DNA from: Spirodela intermedia
Lineage: Eukaryota > Streptophyta > Magnoliopsida > Alismatales > Araceae
NCBI GenBank assembly: GCA_902729315.2
Contig: LR746267.1
Span: 6,202,424 to 6,266,423, forward strand
Direction of reading: 5' to 3'
Length of the DNA: 64,000 nucleotides
Within the stretch, counting starts at the first letter, position 1. Every line of letters begins with the position of its first letter. Below, one piece after another: positions 57,457-64,000 of the stretch. The notes beneath the pieces are model-generated. The model was not told the DNA's origin and did no database searches. It saw only the letters and a list, made by a program, of their open reading frames with translations. Position numbers and translations under genes: made by a program.

Positions 57457-57769
57457 CCTGGACCAATGAAGACCTCCTATGTTGCCTCTGCTCCTTTGGA
57501 AACAGCAGCGACGAGATCTCGAGGACAAGGAGGCATGCCCAAGGGATGCCTTGATCCAAGCGAGACTATTTTTCGAGCAAGTCAAATGGAGGCCAGCCAC
57601 AAAAAGTTTTGTGGAGGAAGCGTTTGACTTACACGTGTTCCATTATTTTCCAGAAGAAAAGATCACGTGGATTTTGCTTGGTCGGTGAATACAGAATCTA
57701 CTGCTGGAAATTTTCATGATGTTCCGGCTTGTTATATTTTTAGTTCAATTATTTTCAGTGGTGCTAAAA
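57457..57769 (-). promoter_or_regulatory. Upstream region of CYP706 gene 2, two G-boxes
   Basis: It is nearly identical to 35905-36217, with CACGTG at 57632-57637 and 57664-57669. Equal promoters predict similar expression of the two genes unless the neighbouring transposon arrays differ in silencing. Confidence 0.4.
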
Positions 57770-58740
57770 TCAGATCCCGCTCAAATCCTTCTTCCATCCC
57801 CGAACGGAAAAGGTAGAAGAGGAAGGCCTTCTTCCCTCTGATACCGAGGCAGGCCTTCCTCGCTCAGGGGCCTCTCCATCTCGAGCATGAGGACTCTGTA
57901 CCTGCGATGAACATTTGCAGGAAGAGCTGCGCGGAGGAAAGAGCATTCGCTGCAGTAGAGAGCTCCACCTAATCTCCTCCCGGAAGAGGTTTTCCAACGC
58001 TACAGATGTAGATCCTACAGATGTAGATCTTATGGAAGAATCCACTCTCACAAGTGAGAAGTTCCCTGGCTGGATATTGCAAGAAGGGGAAAAAAAAAGA
58101 GTTCAGGGAGATCTTCAATTTATTGGGTATTGAAGGGCGTTTCTTCGTATAAATGATGGAGAAGGAAGACGGCGCTCCCTTCTCGTCGAAGAAATAACTG
58201 ATCCGACGACCAGATAGACCGAGCGCCTGCGTGTCCAGCAAGAGCAGGTGGCCAAGAACGCGAGTCTCCCAGAAGAACTGAGGATACAGCCAGAAGGCGT
58301 AATCCGTTTCACCGAACGGTCCCACTATCATCATGGTGAAGCAGCCGTCCACCGCAACCGGCTGCATTCAAAACAGAGCAAGATTAAGTAGTAGCAGCAG
58401 TTTATTCGATGAAAGAAGATGCAGGGACAATGGAGGGGAAGGGGGAGAAGATTGGCGACCCAGCTCGTTGAATGCCATTTCTTCTACTCTCTCCGCCATG
58501 TCCCCGGGGAGAAGAGCATAGGGAGGCAGCCTAATCTGTATGCATTCCTCATCCTTCTCTACAGGAGAACTCTTGCGGCTCCTGATGACCTCCCCTGCCG
58601 TCAGCGTCTCATGCCCACGAATCTATTAAAGCTAGCAGCTCGCCAGGAAACCTGAGTCTCATACACAAGTCATTCGCAACGTCGTTGGCGGTTTTGTAAA
58701 CCTGGTTGCAGATGACATGCTTCCCATAAATCAGTCGAGT
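57770..58740 (-). pseudogene. Unrecognised conserved gene fragment U, copy 2
   Basis: It is paralogous to 36218-37190. Here the PVAVDGCFTMMIVGPFGETD block continues through DYAFWLYPQFFWETRVLGHL (TGG where copy 1 has TGA) and stays open to 57969, 132 codons from an ATG at 58367. The upstream block differs by a 3-bp deletion near 58450. It may be the least damaged copy, but without a recognised family its status (gene or fragment) is open. Confidence 0.4.
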
Positions 58741-59663
58741 TCAGTCAGGGTCCCTATTCCGCGATTTTCATGAGTCTGCTGAATAGCTATTTGACTCGGG
58801 AGTATGTCGACTGTTTCTTCATAAACTTCCAAAGGATTTCTCTGAAACAAGTAATTTTTCCGTATTCTTTTCATATTTTGTTAAGTCGATATTTAATCCT
58901 CACCATTGTACGAAATGGCTGTAACATCGGAGGCAACAATGCTCTTATTTGGAATGCTACACGGGGTAGTATCGGTTTGACACGGAATCCGGAGGAAGCG
59001 CTTATCTCGGGGTGGGGACGGCGACGAGGGCTTTCTCCTTTCTCATCACAAGCGCAAACTTCTCGTTGAGATCCAGCGCCGCCGCCTCCCCCGGCGGGCA
59101 GAGCCCAGTCCACAGAGTGCAGCAGCGACGCTAGAGTGAACTTCACCATCCTGTCCGCCAGCGAGATGCCGGGGCAGATCCTTCTGCCGGTTCCGAAAGG
59201 GACGTAGCGGAATGTGTTGCCGCTGTAATCCACTATGTCTGCTTCGCTCAGGAATCTCTCCGGCTTAAACTTGGAGGCGTCCTCCCATACTCAAGGGACC
59301 CTGTGTATATCGCACGCGTTGACGAATACCTTGGTTCCCTCAGGGATTCTGTAGCCGGCGATGGTGCAGGTGGTGCTGCGGCGCCGGGACACCAACAGAG
59401 GCAAAACTGGGTGGAGGCGGAGGGTCTCCCCGACCACGGCGTCGAGGTATCGCAGGCGGGGGAGGTGAGCTTCTGCGACGGCGTTGCCCTCCCGACCACC
59501 GCGGCAATTTCCTCTTTGACTGTCTTCATCTTCTCCGCGTTGTAGAGAAGCTCGGTCATGGCCCACTCCACCGTCGTCGACGTGGTATCTGTCCCTCTGA
59601 CCACCAGGTTCTGTCAAGCCGGTTTCGCACAGAGGTGAGCATTGTGCCAGTGTTGCCAATTAA

Positions 59664-59827
59664 TTTTCATTGAGGGAACTAAGAAATCAAGTGTATGAAG
59701 ATTTCGGTCGAAAGTTTTTATTAAGGGAACTAAGAAATCAAGTGTATGAAGATTTCGGTTGAAAGTTTTCATTGAGGGAACTAAGAAATCAAGTGTACGA
59801 AGATTTCGGTTGAAAGTTTTCATTGAG
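59664..59827 (-). repeat. 51-bp minisatellite x3 in CYP706 pseudogene intron
   Basis: Units begin at 59664, 59715 and 59766 with a partial fourth at 59817. Each holds GGGAACTAAGAAATCAAGTG and GAAGATTTCGGT. The last two full units are nearly identical. The intact paralogues have a single related sequence in their intron (AACTTAGCAATCAAGTGTAT at 34813), so the array expanded only in this copy. Confidence 0.92.
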
Positions 59828-60559
59828 GATATGACGACGAGGAGGCCACCAGGAATAAGGCCTTCATGTAGTTCTTGGTCATGGGCGCTTCGGGGTCAGG
59901 GTCCTGTACAAGGTCCAACATCACCTGCAGGAAATCCCTGTTTTTCTTCTCCACGGCTACCGCCGCCGTGTCTCCCTCTCGACAGGCCTCCATCGTCATT
60001 AGTCGCTCCTCGATGAAGGAGTTGAAAATGTTGTCGATCCACGAGGCCAGTCTCCCCATCCTCCGCACTAGGCCCTGCAGGTCGAGGCAGGCTATGGCTG
60101 CGAAGAAATCGGAGATGTTGGGGGCGCCCAAAAGCCCTAACAGGTCGTCCGTCACCTGTTGGAACTCCCTCCCCAGGGCTTCCCTCTCCTTCCCATCCTG
60201 CGCCACTGAGCCCCCCACAGCATCTCCGTCGTCACTTTCATTGCCGCGGCGGAGACAAGCTCGCGCAAATTTACAGGCTGACCCGCCTTCCCGCGGATTT
60301 CCTCCACCATTCTCCGATTCTCGCCGCAGCGCAGATTGGAGAGTCCGTTGATGGTAGCGGGGCTGAGCAGCTCCCGCACCGACACCTTGCGGAGCATGCG
60401 CCAGTGAGGCCCGTAGGGTGCCCAAGTCATGTCCTTGCCACCGTAGGAGGAGACGAGCCCCACGATGGGGGCGTCGTGGTTGGCGAAGACGGCGTCTTGG
60501 TCCTTGAGGGCCTCCTTCACAGCCTCTGGGGAACTGAGCACGACGCAGAGCTTGGCGCC

Positions 60560-60600
60560 GTGTTCTACTGATTCGTCGTCCTCCTGAATCAGTAGAACAC
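60560..60600. repeat. Palindromic deletion scar (15-bp arms, 11-bp spacer)
   Basis: GTGTTCTACTGATTC (60560-60574) is the perfect reverse complement of GAATCAGTAGAACAC (60586-60600). The right arm corresponds to the normal CYP706 anchor sequence (GAACAAGTAAAAGAC in copy 1). The left arm replaces the deleted hinge region and looks like an inverted copy of the right arm added during repair. Confidence 0.9.
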
Positions 60601-60699
60601 AATGAACACGGCGAGGACGGCGGCCAAGACGCCCATGAGGCATGACGACGCAGTTCTTGTTGATTTCTCTCCTCCGTTCCTCCACCAGGACAACATAAT

Positions 60700-61008
60700 T
60701 GTGTAGGAGAAAATATACAAGCACATGATATTAATAACAACGGAAACTCAATTTTTAGATATTAATGAGAATAAATAGAAGAAATATCATCAAACTATTA
60801 AGAATCCTGATGAGTACTTTTAATCTACGTCTCAATGCTCGTGAGAATGACTCACATTTTTAAGAGTCAACAATGAATTATTTTCTTCTTCTATAAGTAC
60901 ACTTGTAATAGAAGAGAAAGAAGATACGGAGACTCATACGGAGTAGCTCTCTCTCACGTCTCCCGCACGGTTGAGACAGGACTGACACCGCCAACAAATG
61001 AGTATTTT
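60700..61008 (+). mobile_element. ~300-bp insertion upstream of CYP706 pseudogene, solo-LTR-like
   Basis: In modules a and a' ACAACGTATT is continuous. Here about 300 bp lie between ACAAC and GTATTTTC, beginning near TGTAGGAGAAAATATAC and ending near CACCGCCAACA. A TATA-like CTATAAGTAC lies at about 60890 with a GA-rich stretch after it. A clean target duplication was not found, so solo LTR is likely but not proven. It separates the pseudogene from its ancestral promoter. Confidence 0.45.
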
Positions 61009-61894
61009 CATTGACCAATAAAGGCCTGCACTCTCGCCTCTGGTAACAACGGCGACGAGATTGCTCGAGGACAAGGATGTGTGATCAAGGGATGCTTTGG
61101 TCTGAGTGAGCCTGCCTGACGAGCAAGATAACTGGAGGACGAGAAAATATCATATTGGCTTCTGGAGAGAAAACAAGGACACCTCGTCGGCGGCTGGAGA
61201 GACGTTGGCTCTCCAGAGAGTGGAGAAACAGAGAGAGACAGAGAAGGGCAAAATGAATATTATTATTCAAATGAGAAAATAGATACCATTTTTTTATAGT
61301 CCCGAAAATGGGTCAAATCGAGTTAATCGGGTTATACTATTCCGACTGGGTCCGATACGCACCGAAAGGCAGAAGGGTGGAAAAACAATAAAACTAAGGG
61401 ACATAAGTACTACTAAAATAACATTACTGGTACGTATACAATCATTCATACACCACAAAAATCTATGACTGAAATTTTCATGATGCTCCTGTTTGTTGTA
61501 TTTTTTTTCAATTATTTTCAGCGCTGCTAAAATGGGAGTCCGCTCTCATCCTTCTGCCAGCTTCCAACGGAATAGGTAGAGGAAGGCTTTTCTCCTTCCG
61601 AAACCTGGCCAGTCTTGGGGTAGCTGTGGTAGTATCGATAATGGAGAGGGACGGAAGAGGGGAATGATATCTGAGAGAGAAGAAGAACGAGAGGTCGGAG
61701 CGGAAATAGGATAATGATGAACAGTAAGTAAACAGTGGTTGATGACGAGAACGTGACGACTTCGGACTACTCCTTCGCGGATGACTCCGTGAGAAGGGAA
61801 AGACACCTACGATCCACAATAACTCGCGGAACTCTGGAACATAGCAGGACATGTGAACAGTGACAAGGAAAAGGTGAAACGGGGACTCTAGACC

Positions 61895-61926
<32 letters not shown>

Positions 61927-62069
61927 CGACGTGAGTGAGGGGGAGGGAAGATGATAATGACCCTTAAAGCGGGTCAGACTCTCAAGCACCCTTAGAGCGG
62001 GTGAGATTCCACGATCCTTCCTTCCCTGGTTCTTACTCCCCGTCTTATATAGGTGACAGTAGACGACTT
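61009..62069. other. Rearranged upstream region of CYP706 pseudogene
   Basis: Pieces homologous to module a (61009-61135, 61455-61610) alternate with unrelated DNA (about 61140-61455 and 61612-62165). The G-boxes of modules a and a' are missing. The second insert contains a GT/GA compound microsatellite and a TATA-like CTTATATAGG at about 62043, so it may be another solo LTR. No gene is seen. Confidence 0.5.
61895..61926 (+). repeat. (GT)n(GA)n compound microsatellite
   Basis: About 15 bases of GT followed directly by about 17 bases of GA, in DNA present only in module b'. Confidence 0.9.
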
Positions 62070-62960
62070 TTACTCACGATCTGGAGTAACTTGCCCACGT
62101 TTCTCTGAGAAGATGCTTAAGTGGAGTTGACCGGTTCGTGTGGTACATCCAAGGGTCCTACGACTTCCTCGTTCAGGGGCCTCACCGCCTCGAGCATGGG
62201 GATTCTGCACCTGTAATGGACATTCGCAGGAAGAGCTCCCCGGAAGAAAAACATTCGCTGAGTCAGAGAACCCCACCTAGTCTCCACCTGGAAGAGAGTT
62301 TCCGACGCTGGATACTTAAATTGCGTAGAAGAATCCCCTCTCACTAGTGAGAAGATCCCTGGCTTGGATATCACAAGAGGAGAAAAAGAGTAAGAGAAAT
62401 CTTCAACGTCTTGGGTACTCAAGGGCGTTTCTTGATACAAGGGAGAGGGCGCACCCTTGTTATCAAAGAAATAACTGATCCCACGGACAGATAGACCGAG
62501 CGCCTGCGGGTGCAGCGAGAGCAGATGGCCAAGAACACCGGCCTCCCAGAAGAACTGAGGATACAGCCAGAACTCGTAATCCATTTCACCGAACGGTCGC
62601 ACCATCATCACGGTGAAGCAGCTGTCCATCGCAACCGGCTGTATTCGAAACGGAGCAAGATTAAATTGTAGCATCAATTAGATCGAGGAAGGAAAAAGCA
62701 CGGACAATGGAAGGGATGGGGGAGAAGATAATTCGCGACCCACGTCGTTAAATGCTATTTCTACTACTCTCTCCCCCTATATCCCTAGGGAGACGGACAC
62801 TGAAAGGCAGCCTCATCTCCTCACTGCAGGACACCGAGATGTTCCTCGTTCCTCATCAGACAGTACAGGCCTTTGGCAGCGTCTTGACCCTGTGGAGGAT
62901 GGTGACGTCATTCTTCCTGCTATTCCACCGTAAAACCATGAACAGGAAGGCCTAGGCATG
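62070..62960 (-). pseudogene. Unrecognised conserved gene fragment U, copy 3
   Basis: It is diverged from copies 1 and 2 but keeps an open minus-strand frame of 186 codons (62677-62117). Readable parts are QPVAMDSCFTVMMVRPFGEM, EFWLYPQFFWEAGVLGHLLS and ALGLSVRGISYFFDNKGAPS. Conservation of these stretches while the neighbouring CYP706 decays hints at past selection on U. The upstream block (SVRLPRDIGGE region, 62.75-62.85 kb) is frameshifted. The family is not recognised. Confidence 0.4.
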
Positions 62961-63009
62961 TATCACAAGGAAGTTCAGATGTTGATTGTCGAAGACAATG
63001 AGGATTTGA

Positions 63010-64000
63010 GAGACTGCCCGTGACAACCTATTTGAAGAATCGCTTGCAGCACTAGAGGTTTTCCTACATTCACTGACAAAAGACTTACCAGATGGATCAT
63101 TCAAATTTCAAGGAAAAATACATAATTTTCAAGTAATGGTTTTAATAGACACAAGGTCAACCCAGAATTTTATATCAAAAAAATTGGTAAAATTCCTACA
63201 TATTCCGGTCATATCCACAGCCGAGTATAAAGTGACGATAGATACTAGAGAAAAGGTGAGAAATTCACATAAATTCTCATCAATTTCTATTTATGACCAA
63301 TTTTTTCTTCTTTTAGCGTCGGTGGATGTAATCTTGGGTTTAAAATGGTTATAAAAATGCTTGGAAGTTAGAATTAATTTTGTCAATTGGTCTATCACAT
63401 TCCTGACGGAATTAGGAGACGTTACTTTGCTAGTTGACAAACCTGCAGAAACCTCAAGTATTTCTCTGAAATATTTTTTCAAACTATCACATCAACAGGC
63501 ACCATGCTTTGAACCTTTTTACCTAGAGGAAAGCTTGAAAAACGCAAAATTGAGGGACTGGGAGTCCCGATTGTATAGAAAATTTCAAAACCATTTGTGA
63601 AGATGATGTTTCTTCCATCTAAACAAGAGGTTGACCATAGAAATATGTTGAAAGACAACTCAGGTGGTGAATATAAAACCATTTCAGTACCCTTATTTCC
63701 AAAAGAATGAAATTGAGCGTATGGTTTGAGATATGTTGGAAGCAGGGTTAATTCATCATTCCAACAACTTATTTTCCAATCTTGTTTTGTTGGTAAGAAA
63801 TAAAAATGATGAATAGAGATTCGATATAGATTACTGGCCATTAAATAAAGTCATAGTTCCTGATAAATTTCCCATACCTATTGTCAAAGAATTATTGTCC
63901 TGATAAGTTTGATTACCATCGAATTCAATTAAAAGTAAAAGGAGGTGCTCCAATCATCATGAACTAAGAGGAAATTAAATCACTGAACAAATTATTTGTT
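63010..64000 (+). pseudogene. Ty3/gypsy protease - reverse transcriptase remnant, cut by window end
   Basis: The region 63120-63355 encodes a retropepsin-like domain: VMVLIDTRSTQNFISKKLVK, where DTR stands for the catalytic DSG/DTG, and ASVDVILGLKWL, matching the xDVILGxxWL flap/end motif. After stops and a frameshift comes the RT start: YPYFQKNEIERMV, DMLEAGLIHHSN, FSNLVLLVRNKND and VPDKFPIPIVKELL (family PxxPFSSPVLLVKKKDGxWRFCVDYRxLN). The catalytic glycine is replaced and several stops interrupt, so it is dead. The element continues past 64000. Confidence 0.85.

Larger units (their letters stand above)
59002..60696 (-). pseudogene. CYP706: CYP706 pseudogene, module b copy 2
   Basis: Both exons are present (start MLSWWRNGG at 60696; intron about 59611-59852; stop codon at 59002-59004), but the gene is broken many times. 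There is a stop after VFY at the anchor end. A deletion removes about 46 residues from the hinge through the first beta strand, including PPGP, and is replaced by a palindromic scar (60560-60600). One-base losses lie near 60211 and 59488, a CAA-to-TGA-type stop at 59291, and one extra G near 59096-59100. The C-helix WRMLRK, GTDTTS, ETLR, and heme loop with cysteine survive. The intron contains a 51-bp minisatellite. It shares ancestry with the fragment at 37453-37811 but has different lesions. Confidence 0.9.

Noticed and set aside
59614-59823. 69-codon repetitive minus-strand frame (KTFNRNL-type repeats)
   Set aside because: It is the 51-bp intronic minisatellite (17 codons per unit) read in frame, not a protein.

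Overview
The window looks like nuclear DNA of a flowering plant, probably a monocot. The evidence is two miR167 precursors, plant A-type cytochrome P450 genes of the CYP706 family with GC-rich exons and one phase-0 intron, and a large AT-rich mass of decayed Ty1/copia and Ty3/gypsy LTR retrotransposons. The monocot call is inference from the GC-rich P450 exons beside AT-rich intergenic DNA.

Region 1 (1-10.3 kb) is GC-balanced, apparently low-copy DNA with no believable protein gene. It carries two MIR167 hairpins on the + strand (miRNA at 2025-2045 and 6611-6631), each downstream of a TATA box (1248 and 6451). A third good TATA box at 8645 has no recognised product. Region 2 (10.3-33.2 kb) is AT-rich transposon debris: a copia gag remnant, a minus-strand gypsy pol split by nested elements, a plus-strand gypsy LTR-PBS-gag remnant, a fold-back element, and copies of one 1.65-1.85 kb LTR family, here called LTR-1. 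Region 3 (33.24-37.81 kb) holds an intact CYP706 gene (34140-35904, minus), an unrecognised conserved gene fragment (U), and the 3' end of a second CYP706. Region 4 (37.81-54.79 kb) repeats part of region 2 (copia gag, gypsy integrase) and is crowded with LTR-1 copies nested in each other, plus a gag remnant next to a decayed tRNA-Asp-type primer site. Region 5 (54.79-62.96 kb) repeats region 3 at about 98% identity: a second intact CYP706 (55692-57456), fragment U, then a full-length but broken CYP706 (59002-60696) and a third fragment U. Region 6 (63.0-64 kb) is a gypsy protease/reverse-transcriptase remnant cut by the window end.

The history can be read in layers. A 3.3-kb module (CYP706 + U) was duplicated in tandem, then the block was copied again 21.55 kb away. 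Duplicate edges lie at transposon ends: a gypsy-like LTR at 33243, a copia LTR at 54791, and copia gag DNA at 37813. Several LTR-1 insertions are proven by 5-bp target duplications, and two also have a matching empty site elsewhere in the window.

Functionally, the live content is probably the miR167 pair (regulators of ARF6/ARF8-type auxin response factors) and two near-identical CYP706 monooxygenases. No wholly new coding system was found. The most notable items are the MIR167 pair, the layered CYP706 duplication, the palindromic repair scar in the CYP706 pseudogene, and the nested solo-LTR array.
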